Source: an uncultured Shimia sp. (GTDB lineage Bacteria > Pseudomonadota > Alphaproteobacteria > Rhodobacterales > Rhodobacteraceae). From it: 64,000 nt of DNA. The notes under the pieces were generated by a model that saw only the letters and a program-made list of their open reading frames with translations, did no database searches and had not been told where the DNA came from. Position numbers and translations under genes: made by a program. This document shows, piece by piece, positions 33,950 to 42,745 of this stretch (position 1 is the first letter of the stretch; each line of letters starts with the position of its first letter). Location: the NCBI RefSeq assembly GCF_947493595.1, contig NZ_CANLRL010000003.1:310001-374000 (forward strand), given 5' to 3'.

Positions 33950-35266
33950 TCAGAAAATCTCCAGATCGCGGTCGACCATCACGGTGACGCGGGCACCCTG
34001 ATCCACATAGATCACCGGCGAGACAGAGAGATATTCGCCGATCACGCTTTGGGCGCTGTCTTGCAGGTCTTCGCCAATGCCCTCGAGAACATCAGAGGTG
34101 AGCTCATCTTGGGTGTTTTGGGCTGCCACAGCAGGCAATGCCCCGATGAGAGATATTAGGGCGGCAGAACCGAACCGCGTGCCAAAACGGCTATCGACGA
34201 AACCGGTTGTGCCGGAGCGGCCCAGTTCATCGCCACCAAAGGCACTGATTTCGACGGTCTGGTTGCTGGGCAGTATGATCCGGTCCCAAGCGATGGTTAC
34301 CCGCTGCTGTGCGATATCGAGACCAGACTGATAGCGTCCGATAAGGCGCGCACCACGCGGGATCAAAATCCGTGAGCCGTCATAGGCGTGGACATCTTCC
34401 GATACCATCGCGCGGACCTGACCGGCGAGCGAACTGTCAATTGCGGTTTCCAGCACGGCCTGGATCATTGTGCCCTGAACGACGGTGTTTGAAGGGTTCA
34501 CAATCAACTGGGCTTGCGTCACCTCAGCGGGTTCAGCGCCATTGCGGACAAAGTCTGTGTCGCCATCAAGTCGCCGCTGTTGCGCGGCGGTTTCATTGTT
34601 GCCGTTACCCGAGCCGCCAAAGGCGATGATTGGGCTGGCGATGCGGGCTTGCAGCTCTTCAAGTTCGGCTTGCCGCCGCCGCTCGAGCTCTTGAAGACGC
34701 AGCTCCTCGGCGGTAGGGCCGGTCGGTGCTGGTGTGCGGGGTGTTTCAAGGCGCGCAAGCTCTAGATCGTTCTGCAGTCTCTGGATTTGCCGCGCACGTT
34801 CTTCCAACTCTTGGCGCATGGCAGTTTGCGTTGCTGCTGCCTCGCTGCGCAGGGCATCGATCTCTGCACCCAAAGTATCCAGCGCCTCTGTGTCGACGGC
34901 AGGGGCCTCAGGTGCTGGCGCGTTGCGCAGTGCTTCAAGCTCTTCCCGCATAGCGTCCATTTGCGCGCGCAGCTCTTCTGTCTCGCTGTCTGGCTCTGAC
35001 ACCGCTGGCGGCGGCGAAGTGTTAATCGGCGCAGGGGTTGGCTCAAGCGCACCAAACCCCGGACCCGCCGCTTGGAATTCATCCGGTGAGGCGGTTTCCA
35101 GGCTATCGGGTTCAGAGCCGCCAGAAAACAAAAGCAATAGACCGCCAAGGGCCGCGATTGCCCCAATGCCGAGGGCAATAGTGACAGCGGACGGCCGCGC
35201 CTTTCGGTTTTGTGGTTTTCTTTCAAGCGCTTCGAGGCGCTTCTTAAGCTCAGCTGTTTCACTCAT
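33950..35266 (-). CDS. virB10: VirB10/TrbI-like channel scaffold
   Basis: 438 residues. A short cytoplasmic N-terminus, one membrane segment (about 27-46), a long proline-rich and coiled-coil periplasmic region (about 60-200, with many glutamate and arginine heptads), and a C-terminal TrbI domain (about 245-438, QLIVNPSNTVVQGTMIQAVL, then RGARLIGRYQSG). VirB10 spans both membranes and senses ATP use by VirB11 and VirD4. The start overlaps virB9 by 8 bp. The C-terminal domain includes the usual antenna-helix region (FGSAALISLIGALPAVA). Confidence 0.92.
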   Translation of the reverse strand: MSETAELKKRLEALERKPQNRKARPSAVTIALGIGAIAALGGLLLLFSGGSEPDSLETASPDEFQAAGPGFGALEPTPAPINTSPPPAVSEPDSETEELRAQMDAMREELEALRNAPAPEAPAVDTEALDTLGAEIDALRSEAAATQTAMRQELEERARQIQRLQNDLELARLETPRTPAPTGPTAEELRLQELERRRQAELEELQARIASPIIAFGGSGNGNNETAAQQRRLDGDTDFVRNGAEPAEVTQAQLIVNPSNTVVQGTMIQAVLETAIDSSLAGQVRAMVSEDVHAYDGSRILIPRGARLIGRYQSGLDIAQQRVTIAWDRIILPSNQTVEISAFGGDELGRSGTTGFVDSRFGTRFGSAALISLIGALPAVAAQNTQDELTSDVLEGIGEDLQDSAQSVIGEYLSVSPVIYVDQGARVTVMVDRDLEIF

Positions 35267-35954
35267 CCTGATTTGCCTCGCTCATCTCTTGGACGCAGAT
35301 CTCGTCCTCGCCGAGCCTGAGAACCCATCGATCGCTGACACCTGACACGCGGATCACGCCGTCTGGCCTTGCGAGCGCATTCACGCTGCGCTCATTGCCA
35401 CCAGACCATCGAAAGATCGCAGGTAGCGGCGCGTTCGCAGCGAAGCGGAAATAGGTGAAGGTGCCGTCATCCCAGATTTCGCGTGGGGTGATCTCTGATC
35501 GCGCGCTGACCCCGTAAGCATGGTTCGCGGGCTCGCTTGCGGCAACTCGAGACTGCTGGGGAGCGGACTCAGGATAGGTGAAGCGGATGACATAGAAAGT
35601 CGGTGAACTCGCTTCGGTCACGTTGAAGTAGTAGCTGCGCCGGTTGGTGTAGACCGTGATGTTGGTATGTGCGCCGCGTGCAACGGGCTTGATCGCAAAG
35701 GCCTGACCACCGGGCACTCCGTCCAAAAGGAAGCCCTCGGTATCGCCTGCAATGATCGAGCGGATGGTCTCACCTTGGCCGAATTCAATGCTGGTCACAT
35801 GGGTCAGGCTGGTGCGGATACGATAAACCTGCCCATCCTGATAGGTGGCAAGCCGGACGCGGGCATCATAGGGGCCTTGTCGCGGCTGGGTCTCCGCATA
35901 GGCGGTGCCAGCAAGCGGAACAATGAGGGCGAGGATCAAGAACAGGCGGCGCAT
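35259..35954 (-). CDS. virB9: VirB9-type outer-membrane complex protein
   Basis: 231 residues with a signal peptide (about 1-20, cleavage after TAYA). The N-terminal domain (YDARVRLATYQDGQVYRIRT, then SIEFGQGETI) and the C-terminal domain (DGTFTYFRFAANAPLPAIF, near 165-183) are typical of VirB9. With VirB7 and VirB10 it forms the ring in the outer membrane. It follows virB8 by 3 bp and overlaps virB10 by 8 bp. Confidence 0.92.
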   Translation of the reverse strand: MRRLFLILALIVPLAGTAYAETQPRQGPYDARVRLATYQDGQVYRIRTSLTHVTSIEFGQGETIRSIIAGDTEGFLLDGVPGGQAFAIKPVARGAHTNITVYTNRRSYYFNVTEASSPTFYVIRFTYPESAPQQSRVAASEPANHAYGVSARSEITPREIWDDGTFTYFRFAANAPLPAIFRWSGGNERSVNALARPDGVIRVSGVSDRWVLRLGEDEICVQEMSEANQDE

Positions 35955-35957
35955 GGG

Positions 35958-36608
35958 TTACTCCAGACGATCCGAGCGGATCGCGTATTCGGTGACGGTG
36001 AAGCCGAAAGGGTTCTGCCAGACATCATCGATCGACCGGCTATTCTCCGGCCGAAACTCGAACATCAGCGTTGCGGTAAAGAGCCCGTTTTGACTGCCGC
36101 GCGGTGAATTGAGCCGCTTGCGCAGGCGCACCTGGGCACGATTGGCGCTGATGTGCGTGATCGACAAAACTTCGACATCAAGCCGGGCATCTGTACCGTA
36201 GCTGTCCGGTGGATAGGCTTCGTGGCCGCTGGTCCAAAGCGCGCGCAGTCCTGCGGCCGCAGCTCCTTCCGACTGGTCCAGGACCCGCCGCACACGCACA
36301 TCATTGTCGAGCTGATTATACGTCTCTCGATCAATGACATAGCGGTAGACCTGTGCCTCAATGATAGCGGGGCGTTCCGTGAGTGAGACCGCTTCAACCA
36401 TGGCATTGGGGAGGGCCATGCCGGTTTCGCTATCAAAGGGCACGATCATGGGCGGCGGGTCCACGTCGAACAGGGCAACGAGGGCAGCGGCGAGGCAACC
36501 TGCCATGCCAAACGCCATGCCTGCCAACCCCAGTTTCTGCCACATTAGCTCTCGTCGTCGTGCGCCGTAGACGAGCTCTTCTTCGATGATTTCTGCCTCG
36601 CTGTTCAT
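35958..36608 (-). CDS. virB8: VirB8-type assembly protein
   Basis: 216 residues from ATG 36608. One membrane segment (about 22-44, LGLAGMAFGMAGCLAAALVA) is followed by the periplasmic VirB8 fold (about 60-215), with the conserved YVIDRETYNQ and a late GFTVTEYAIR. VirB8 helps assemble the core complex. The longer reading frame to 36686 is rejected because it would run 74 bp into virB5. The chosen start lies 4 bp after the virB5 stop. Confidence 0.9.
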   Translation of the reverse strand: MNSEAEIIEEELVYGARRRELMWQKLGLAGMAFGMAGCLAAALVALFDVDPPPMIVPFDSETGMALPNAMVEAVSLTERPAIIEAQVYRYVIDRETYNQLDNDVRVRRVLDQSEGAAAAGLRALWTSGHEAYPPDSYGTDARLDVEVLSITHISANRAQVRLRKRLNSPRGSQNGLFTATLMFEFRPENSRSIDDVWQNPFGFTVTEYAIRSDRLE

Positions 36609-36612
36609 GGGG

Positions 36613-37392
36613 TCAGTCCGCACGAAGCTCTGGCAGGGTGAAGTCCATGTAGCGGCGCTCTTCGGCCAGCGTGGCGGCATCGACAACGCCGGATTGGCCC
36701 GCGCCGACGGTCTGTATGGCTTCGAGTTCCCACATGCGCGTCATGGCAATGGCCAGCTCGGCTGTGACGCGGGTGTTGTGGTCGACGGCTTCCTTGAGCG
36801 TTTCCATATCTGGGATCAATGAGACCAGCTGTTCGACCCGTTCGAGGGATTGCGCGGCCTCTTCATAGCTGTTCTCAGCGGCCGCTGACATCACGGCCCC
36901 AGTGCCCGCCTGGCTGGCAATGCGCTCCGCCCCCGGATTGCCGCTGCTGGCCATGTCAGAGAGGGTATCTTGGTCAAAGCCTGCATCTTCCAAGGCTTGC
37001 GTCATACGGCCTTCCATCTGTGGGGCCGCATTGCCGATCAACCCGCTGAAGTCACCGCTTTGGATTTGCCGGATGGTGCCAAGGAGATCGCCGAATTCCT
37101 GATCGAGAAGCCCGTCGAGATCACCGCCCATAGCCATTTCAATGATATCCGTCGCGCCGGTCAGGGCTGCGTAAGTCTCGTTGAGCGTGTCGAGTTGCTG
37201 CTGAACCAGGTCGAGTTGTTCGAGAAGCGTGTCGAGCTGGTCGGTCTGGATCCCGAAATCCTCCAGCATCTGCTGAAGCTGGCGAATTTCCTGCGCGATG
37301 TTGCGTGTGTCGACTGTCGGAACGCCTTGGGCAGATGCAGGGGACACAGCCAACAATGCGCAGGTGGCAACGGTGGAAAGAAAGCGGATCAT
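36613..37392 (-). CDS. virB5: VirB5/TrbJ-like pilus-associated protein
   Basis: 259 residues with a signal peptide (1-21, ending SPASA). A long coiled coil (about 30-80, LDTLLEQLDLVQQQLDTLNE) and later helices (ERVEQLVSLIPDMETLKEAV) fit the VirB5/TrbJ family, a minor pilin thought to act at the pilus tip in cell contact. It overlaps the transglycosylase gene by 4 bp. Weak sequence conservation is normal for this family; gene order supports the call. Confidence 0.8.
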   Translation of the reverse strand: MIRFLSTVATCALLAVSPASAQGVPTVDTRNIAQEIRQLQQMLEDFGIQTDQLDTLLEQLDLVQQQLDTLNETYAALTGATDIIEMAMGGDLDGLLDQEFGDLLGTIRQIQSGDFSGLIGNAAPQMEGRMTQALEDAGFDQDTLSDMASSGNPGAERIASQAGTGAVMSAAAENSYEEAAQSLERVEQLVSLIPDMETLKEAVDHNTRVTAELAIAMTRMWELEAIQTVGAGQSGVVDAATLAEERRYMDFTLPELRAD

Positions 37393-38537
37393 CGGAGTGC
37401 CTCTAGATCGAATTGCATGAAGTCTTGTTCTTGCGCCTGAGCGGCCGCCATGGCCAGTTCTGCGGCGCCAAGCGGACGGGTATGAGCGGCCTTGAGGCGC
37501 GTGCGGATCGCGATCAGCCGGGCGAGTTCGGCCCGCGCGTATGTGTTGAGCGACATGGCCGCGTGAATGTCATCTGTCTCGCCAATGCGGCTGATGATGT
37601 CCTGAACGCGCAGCGCGGCGGCCTGCACGGAGACCAAGGAGTAATCGCCATAGAGGCCTGCACCGAAGGAATTCAGGCTCATGGTCGAGTTAGCAAGCAA
37701 AACGGGATCAATGGTGCCAAGCGCGTCGACGCCGCCGACGCGGGCAAGGTAGAGATTGTAGCGCTCAGGGATCACCTGAACGTAGTGCTGGGTCTCGGCA
37801 AAGGGCGGCACGCCACTGTAGCGCTGGACGTTGCCTGGACCGGCATTGTAGGCAGCCAACCCGTGAATGATGTTGCCGTCAAACATGGCCAGCATCTGCG
37901 CCAGATAGCGCGCGCCGCCGGTGACCTGGATGTAGGGGTTTTCATAATAGGCCGGATAAATCCCGAGATCCTGCGCCGTGCCGGGCATGATCTGGGTTAG
38001 GCCGAATGCGCCGACAGGGGAACGCGCGCCGATGGTGAAGCGGCTTTCTTGCCAGATCAGCGCCTGCAACAGACAGCGCCACTGCTTGGGCGATAGACCC
38101 GCTGCGCGCACGCCAGACATGTGGTGCGTTTCCTGAGCCGCGCGAATGATCAGCTCTTCGATCGAGCCAGAGGCATCGCCAAACATCTGGCCCGCGCCGG
38201 GGTTTGGGTCGACCGAACCATAGAGCGTGTCTGCAGCGCTTTCAGGCGATGAACCAGCTTCCAGACTTGCGACCAGTGCGCCTGAGTTCCCGCTGGCAAG
38301 CGTCGAGGCATCGAGAATGTCTTCCAGCGCTTGGAGTTGTTCTTGCTCGAGCGCTTCAAGCTTTTCTTCTTTGGTCAACCGATCCCGCTGCAGTGCCAGA
38401 TCCTCTTCGCCCTGCTGCAACACGCGCTCGCGCTGCAAGAACATGCCCGCATCAAATGTGGGCACGCCTTGGGCAAAGGCCACTGGCGCGGCGAGCCACA
38501 CCAGACCCGCAAGGATATGCGGGCGGAGGCTATTCAT
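37389..38537 (-). CDS. Lytic transglycosylase with coiled-coil N-terminus (second VirB1-like gene)
   Basis: 382 residues from ATG 38537, with a signal peptide ending in PVAFA. A coiled coil follows (about 30-80, LQQGEEDLALQRDRLTKEEK). The SLT domain (about 155-265) has the catalytic glutamate in IWQESRF, then GAFGLTQIMPGTAQDLG and the AAYNAGPGNVQRY motif. Such enzymes open the cell wall for channel assembly. It differs from the shorter VirB1 gene at the start of the operon by its coiled coil. It overlaps the lipoprotein gene by 8 bp. The extension upstream to 38549 would use TTG and is less likely. Confidence 0.85.
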   Translation of the reverse strand: MNSLRPHILAGLVWLAAPVAFAQGVPTFDAGMFLQRERVLQQGEEDLALQRDRLTKEEKLEALEQEQLQALEDILDASTLASGNSGALVASLEAGSSPESAADTLYGSVDPNPGAGQMFGDASGSIEELIIRAAQETHHMSGVRAAGLSPKQWRCLLQALIWQESRFTIGARSPVGAFGLTQIMPGTAQDLGIYPAYYENPYIQVTGGARYLAQMLAMFDGNIIHGLAAYNAGPGNVQRYSGVPPFAETQHYVQVIPERYNLYLARVGGVDALGTIDPVLLANSTMSLNSFGAGLYGDYSLVSVQAAALRVQDIISRIGETDDIHAAMSLNTYARAELARLIAIRTRLKAAHTRPLGAAELAMAAAQAQEQDFMQFDLEALR

Positions 38538-38688
38538 GCAGCGAACCAATCGGCCCGAGCAGCTCGAAATTGCAGTTGCTGCGGCTGACTTCGGCGAAAA
38601 AGTTGAAGCAGTCAGCTTCCGACGGCCGGTACTCCGCGCAGGCTGTCAGAGTCAAAAGGGTGAGGGTCAGCACGCAAAATCTACGCAT
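38530..38688 (-). CDS. virB7: Small lipoprotein, VirB7-like
   Basis: 52 residues from ATG 38688. A lipoprotein signal peptide is clear: MRRFCVLTLTLLTLTAC with the lipobox cysteine at residue 17. The mature part is short and has two further cysteines. Size, lipid anchor and position inside the virB operon match VirB7, which pairs with VirB9 in the outer membrane. It overlaps virB4 and the transglycosylase gene by 8 bp each. The call is by analogy of position, since VirB7 proteins share little sequence. Confidence 0.65.
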   Translation of the reverse strand: MRRFCVLTLTLLTLTACAEYRPSEADCFNFFAEVSRSNCNFELLGPIGSLHE

Positions 38689-41047
38689 CAATTTGTCTCC
38701 AAAAATCGGGGTTCTGGCGATAATCAGCACCTACCAGCGCTTCGCCTTTTTCCATGCCGCCAAGGATCGTGAGGTAAGGCCCAAGAGCGCTCAGATCGGC
38801 GTCGATCACCACCGAGCCTTGGTCGTCGCGCACCAGCGCTAGGCGAGAGTTGCTGCCTGTGCCTAGCAAAACGCTGAGCTCTTTTTCGGTGAGGCCCAAC
38901 ATGGTGTAATCGCTGGCCGAGGCGCGAATGTTGGGAAGCAAAAGCTGCGTCGGCACGGCCTCGACAATCGTCTTGCCGGTGCGGGTTTTCTCAAGCTGGC
39001 TTGCGTATTGGGTCATCATCACAACGACGGCGTTCTGCTTGCGCGCGGTCACGAGCCAATTGCTCAGCCGGTCCGCGAAATACGGGTTGTCGAGCGCCTT
39101 CCAGGCCTCATCGATGATGATCAGCGTCGGTTTGCGATCCTCGATCACGCGTTCCACCCGCCGAAACAGATAGGACAGGACCGCCATGCGCTCTTTTTCG
39201 CTTTCGCTATCGAGAATGCCGGTCAGGTCGAACCCGACGACATCACCATCGAGCGAGAAGGTATCCTCAGAGCTTTGCCCGAAAATCCAACCGTAGCGGC
39301 CATCAGCAGTCCATTCCTGAATCCGTTCGAACAAATCCCCTTCATCTGCCCCCGCCACAAAGAGAGAGGCCAAATCCTGCCAGTTGCGTAGGGCGGCATC
39401 GCTCGCCCCGGCGTTCTGGCGTACCACTTCCTGAATGCGGTTGATCTGGACCGGGCTCAGGGGCTTGTCGGCGCGATGCAGCAGCGTGGCCAGCCAATCG
39501 GAGAGCCAGGCTTGGCCGCGCCCATCGATTTCGGTGCGCAGCGGGTTCAGGCCCGTCGTTTCACCCGCCTTGATGGCGCTGTAGCGCCCACCATTGGCCC
39601 GCACCGCCATTTCCATGCCCGCGCGATAGTCGAAGACAAACACGCGCGCGTCGCAGCGACGGGCTTGGGTCATGAGGAAGGCCGACAGCACTGACTTGCC
39701 AGAGCCAGGTCGGCCGAGGATCAACGTGTGTCCACCGGTCGGCTCTTTGTCCGGCTGACCCGTTTCATGGTAGTTGAATAGGAAGCCTGAGCGTTCAGGC
39801 GTTGGAAACAGGGTGATTGGCTTGCCCCAAGGCACTTGGTGACCAGGTTTGCCCAGCTGGCCGCGATGCAGTGCTGCGAGGTCAGCAAAGTTCGTATTTG
39901 TGATGGCGGCCTTGCGGCTGCGCATCTGCCCATTGCCCGGATGCTGCGCGAAATAATGGGTCCGAGCCGCAAAGCTCTCATTCACCAGATTAACGCCTTC
40001 ACTGGCCGCGATGTTGCGCACCTCGGCGGCGATTGCTTCCAGCTTTTCCTCGGTCTCGGCGAAAACCGTGACGGACATGTGATGATCGCCAAAGCTGAGG
40101 CGCTTCGACTCCAGATCGTCCAGTGCGTCGACCAGTTCTTCAGCAAGAGAAATCGCGCCATCATCACTGGCCTTCATCAAGCGCTGTTGGCGCTTGATCC
40201 GGCTGGCCATGATGTTGCTGTTGATCGGCGTGAAGGAATGCGTGACGACCATGTCGACCGGCAGGTTTAGCTCATCGAACATGGTGCAGCTGGTTTTGGC
40301 CGGGTAGGTCTTGATCGCAAAGCTCGTACCAAACCGCTTGCCCGCCGTTCCATCGTCGAGCATAAAGCCTCGCCCCTGAAACGTGACGCGGGTGTTGGCC
40401 ACATCCTCGGCAATGACGCCAAATCGCGATTTCGCGAAGAGCGGTCGTTCCTGGCCGATGTTGAGCGCGCCGAGGAAACCCAGCAGTTCGCCGCATTCAG
40501 CCCCAAGAAGACGCGGGTTCATTTCGGCAAAAGACGATTGCAGAAACCCGACGACCTCCTCGAGCTTGCGCAGCTCTTTGGCTGTCTGGTCCTTCATCTG
40601 TGCGATTGAGTCTGAACGTTTTAGGCGCAGCCGCACGCCGAAGGGAGGACGTTTCAGCACTGTCAGCGTAAGCGTTTTGTCCCGCAGACCCGCCTGCGCC
40701 ATGGCCAGTTGCCAGCGGGTGTCCAGCGCTTGCGCAAACCCTTCCTCGCGAACCGGTGGCAAAGCAGTCTCGATCGCTTTTGAAACCTTGTGGACGTAGA
40801 AACTGTACTCTGGCCCGATCTGCGCGATGATCGCCGCGAAGAGCGCGCGGATCTTCTCTAAATGCGCGTCATCGCTTGTCATGCTGTTGACGCCATCAAG
40901 GCGGATGCACTGGAACAGCGCATTGCCGCGCGTGCGGATTGTCACATCATTCACCAGGCTGACATAGGGCAGCATGCTGGCCATTTGGCGCTCTTTGTGC
41001 GCCCAGTCCGGTAGCATGGCAAGATCATCCGAAGGATCACGGAGCAT
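38681..41047 (-). CDS. virB4: VirB4-type secretion ATPase
   Basis: 788 residues, the usual length. The N-terminal CagE/TrbE domain spans about 1-400; the C-terminal ATPase has Walker A GRPGSGKS (about 443-450), Walker B LIIIDEAWKAL (about 650), and a QYASQLEKTRTG segment typical of the family. VirB4 powers pilus biogenesis and substrate transfer at the inner membrane. It overlaps virB3 by 11 bp and the lipoprotein gene by 8 bp. No defects were seen. Confidence 0.94.
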   Translation of the reverse strand: MLRDPSDDLAMLPDWAHKERQMASMLPYVSLVNDVTIRTRGNALFQCIRLDGVNSMTSDDAHLEKIRALFAAIIAQIGPEYSFYVHKVSKAIETALPPVREEGFAQALDTRWQLAMAQAGLRDKTLTLTVLKRPPFGVRLRLKRSDSIAQMKDQTAKELRKLEEVVGFLQSSFAEMNPRLLGAECGELLGFLGALNIGQERPLFAKSRFGVIAEDVANTRVTFQGRGFMLDDGTAGKRFGTSFAIKTYPAKTSCTMFDELNLPVDMVVTHSFTPINSNIMASRIKRQQRLMKASDDGAISLAEELVDALDDLESKRLSFGDHHMSVTVFAETEEKLEAIAAEVRNIAASEGVNLVNESFAARTHYFAQHPGNGQMRSRKAAITNTNFADLAALHRGQLGKPGHQVPWGKPITLFPTPERSGFLFNYHETGQPDKEPTGGHTLILGRPGSGKSVLSAFLMTQARRCDARVFVFDYRAGMEMAVRANGGRYSAIKAGETTGLNPLRTEIDGRGQAWLSDWLATLLHRADKPLSPVQINRIQEVVRQNAGASDAALRNWQDLASLFVAGADEGDLFERIQEWTADGRYGWIFGQSSEDTFSLDGDVVGFDLTGILDSESEKERMAVLSYLFRRVERVIEDRKPTLIIIDEAWKALDNPYFADRLSNWLVTARKQNAVVVMMTQYASQLEKTRTGKTIVEAVPTQLLLPNIRASASDYTMLGLTEKELSVLLGTGSNSRLALVRDDQGSVVIDADLSALGPYLTILGGMEKGEALVGADYRQNPDFWRQIDA

Positions 41048-41315
41048 AGCTGTCCCCCGAATGGATCTTGCGGTTTGGCGTCGGCGGCGTTTCCTGCAGC
41101 GCGGTGACCATCACCTCAAGAAAGGCCGGATCCCAATCTGCGGCTTTCCACAGCGCGGGATAGGCCAGAGCGGCGATGATTATCACCGGCCAGCTCTGGA
41201 CCCAGAGAAACAGCAGCACAAACCCGAATAGCCAAACCATGGCATACATGATCGGCAAACCGATGAGCTTTGGCGGCCGGATCAGGCCCACGAAGAGGCG
41301 GGTTTGCGTTGCCAT
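41037..41315 (-). CDS. virB3: VirB3-type inner-membrane protein
   Basis: 92 residues with a hydrophobic hairpin (about 18-55, LPIMYAMVWLFGFVLLFLWV, then WPVIIIAALAYPAL) preceded by RLFVGLIRPPKLIG, the family's typical opening. VirB3 works with VirB4 in pilus assembly. It starts 7 bp after virB2 ends and overlaps virB4. Confidence 0.88.
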   Translation of the reverse strand: MATQTRLFVGLIRPPKLIGLPIMYAMVWLFGFVLLFLWVQSWPVIIIAALAYPALWKAADWDPAFLEVMVTALQETPPTPNRKIHSGDSYAP

Positions 41316-41322
41316 GCCGGAT

Positions 41323-41613
41323 TTACGCGCCCCAGATCGCGGTCACGATGGTCGGCGCAGCTGCAATGCCCGCAATGGCAACCAGCACCCAAAGGGCTTG
41401 GCGAAAGTCTAGGATGCCAAAGAGCCAGGAGAGGAACACACCGATCAGGGCCAAGGTGCCGATGACTATGCCGAGGGGGCCGGTAATCGTGTCGACGATG
41501 CCCTGCAAAAGGTTCTGCACCGGCGAAAGGTCAATGCTCTGCGCAAAGGCCGGGTTGGCAATCATCAAGCTGGCCAGAGCCAGCAACAGGATCGTGCGGA
41601 ATTGAATGTGCAT
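41323..41613 (-). CDS. virB2: VirB2-type major pilin
   Basis: 96 residues with a signal peptide (1-24, ending NPAFA) and two membrane segments (about 43-63 and 72-94), the plan of VirB2/TrbC pilins. After cleavage it is polymerised into the conjugative pilus. It overlaps the virB1 stop by one base. Confidence 0.88.
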   Translation of the reverse strand: MHIQFRTILLLALASLMIANPAFAQSIDLSPVQNLLQGIVDTITGPLGIVIGTLALIGVFLSWLFGILDFRQALWVLVAIAGIAAAPTIVTAIWGA

Positions 41614-42299
41614 CAGGAGGCTCCAGTCAGTCGATCACGCACGGCCATGACACGGCGCACGTGATTTTGGGTTTCTCGGTAGGGAGGAATGCCGCCATAG
41701 CGCGCGACCGCGTCAGGCCCCGCGTTATAGGCAGCGAGCGCGAGTTCGGACGTGCCGAACTGCGCCAACATCATCAGAAGGTAACGGGCAGAGCCATCCA
41801 GATTGGCCTGCCAGTTATGCGGATCCACGCCGAGCTGCGCGGCCGTCGCTGGCATCAACTGTCCGAGGCCAATCGCGCCTACGGGACTACGCGCATTCGG
41901 GCGATAGGCGCTTTCGATTTCGATATTGGCCTGGAACAGCGCCTGCCATTCCGTCACCGACAGACCTGCGCCGCGCAGAGCAGGGTGCCCGCCATAGCGA
42001 TGCGCGGTGCTTTCAATGGCTGCGAGGATTTCGGGGTGCGGAACTGCACGGGCGGGTGCAGGAGGGGGAGCATCAGGCTCAGGCGCTGCAAAAACGATCA
42101 GCTCTGGCGGGTTAGCACCAATCCCGTCGACGTAGCTTTGTGCAAACCCTGATTGGGGGGATTTGGTTTCCAGCTGACCATCGGCCCGCATGGAAAGAAC
42201 GAAGCCTTCAGAATAGGCGGGTGCGGCGACGATTGCTGCGAGTAAGGCAAGTGGCTTAGCCCGCGTCGTCCAGCTTGTGTGGGGCGACTTTGCCTTCAA
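41613..42299 (-). CDS. virB1: VirB1-type lytic transglycosylase
   Basis: About 228 residues using a TTG start at 42299. The reading frame is open to 42557, but the predicted signal peptide (TTRAKPLALLAAIVAAPAYS) lies close to the TTG, and the upstream part overlaps another gene, so the longer form is rejected. The SLT domain (about 110-225) has the catalytic glutamate in NIEIESAYRPN, then GLGQLMPATAAQLG and LAAYNAGPDAVARYGG. It opens peptidoglycan for the channel. The start codon is the uncertain part. Confidence 0.82.
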   Translation of the reverse strand: MKAKSPHTSWTTRAKPLALLAAIVAAPAYSEGFVLSMRADGQLETKSPQSGFAQSYVDGIGANPPELIVFAAPEPDAPPPAPARAVPHPEILAAIESTAHRYGGHPALRGAGLSVTEWQALFQANIEIESAYRPNARSPVGAIGLGQLMPATAAQLGVDPHNWQANLDGSARYLLMMLAQFGTSELALAAYNAGPDAVARYGGIPPYRETQNHVRRVMAVRDRLTGAS

Positions 42300-42609
42300 G
42301 CATCGGGATCGAGACGATCGAAACACCAAGCCCGGCCAAGAAGCTGGATAAGCCGTTGATAGTCTTGAATTCCCGAGCAGCCATGTTGTTGCGCGCAGTG
42401 ACGAGCAGGCGACGCGTCTCGCCATCTGGCGAGACGCAATGCACGGTCCAAACTCCAGACCACTGAGCACCTGTTCGTTTGGGCGTAACCCGGCACACAA
42501 CATCCGCCGAATGACCCTCGGCAAGCAGCGTGCGCAGCCCGTCTTCACTGACAACATTGGGGGCGTCTTGCATCAAATTCATAGGATCGAGCCTTGCAGA
42601 ATTGTGCAT
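42256..42609 (-). CDS. Hypothetical protein at the head of the virB operon
   Basis: Up to 117 residues from ATG 42609; an ATG at codon 10 (42582) or codon 13 could also be used. It has no signal peptide or membrane segment. The middle is beta-rich (VVCRVTPKRTGAQWSGVWTV, then ETRRLLVTARNN), followed by a helical FKTINGLSSFLAGLG stretch. It is the first gene after the operon promoter and overlaps the virB1 5' end by about 44 bp. Similar short genes are common at this place in Rhodobacterales transfer operons. A regulatory role is possible but not shown. Confidence 0.6.
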   Translation of the reverse strand: MHNSARLDPMNLMQDAPNVVSEDGLRTLLAEGHSADVVCRVTPKRTGAQWSGVWTVHCVSPDGETRRLLVTARNNMAAREFKTINGLSSFLAGLGVSIVSIPMLEGKVAPHKLDDAG

Positions 42610-42649
42610 TGGCCCGGCAGTCCCTTATGGACTAACGAACCGATACAAT

Positions 42650-42677
42650 ATTATAACTTTGCAATCAATAGGTGCAA
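42650..42677 (-). promoter_or_regulatory. Promoter of the virB operon
   Basis: On the minus strand, -35 TTGCAC (42677-42672), a 16-bp spacer and a consensus -10 TATAAT (42655-42650). This puts the RNA start about 35 bases before the first gene. The -10 lies in a motif, TTATAATATTGNATC, shared with the region before mobC (17949 onward), suggesting one regulator for both transfer operons. Confidence 0.6.
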
Positions 42678-42745
42678 TTTGTTTTATTGCGCCTTTCATG
42701 CGTTGAAACAAATTTACTGCAACGGAGTGGCTGAGCCAAGATAAT

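Noticed and set aside
42300..42557. Long N-terminal extension of the VirB1 gene
   Set aside because: It would place 86 residues before the signal peptide and overlap the upstream gene; the TTG at 42299 fits secretion.
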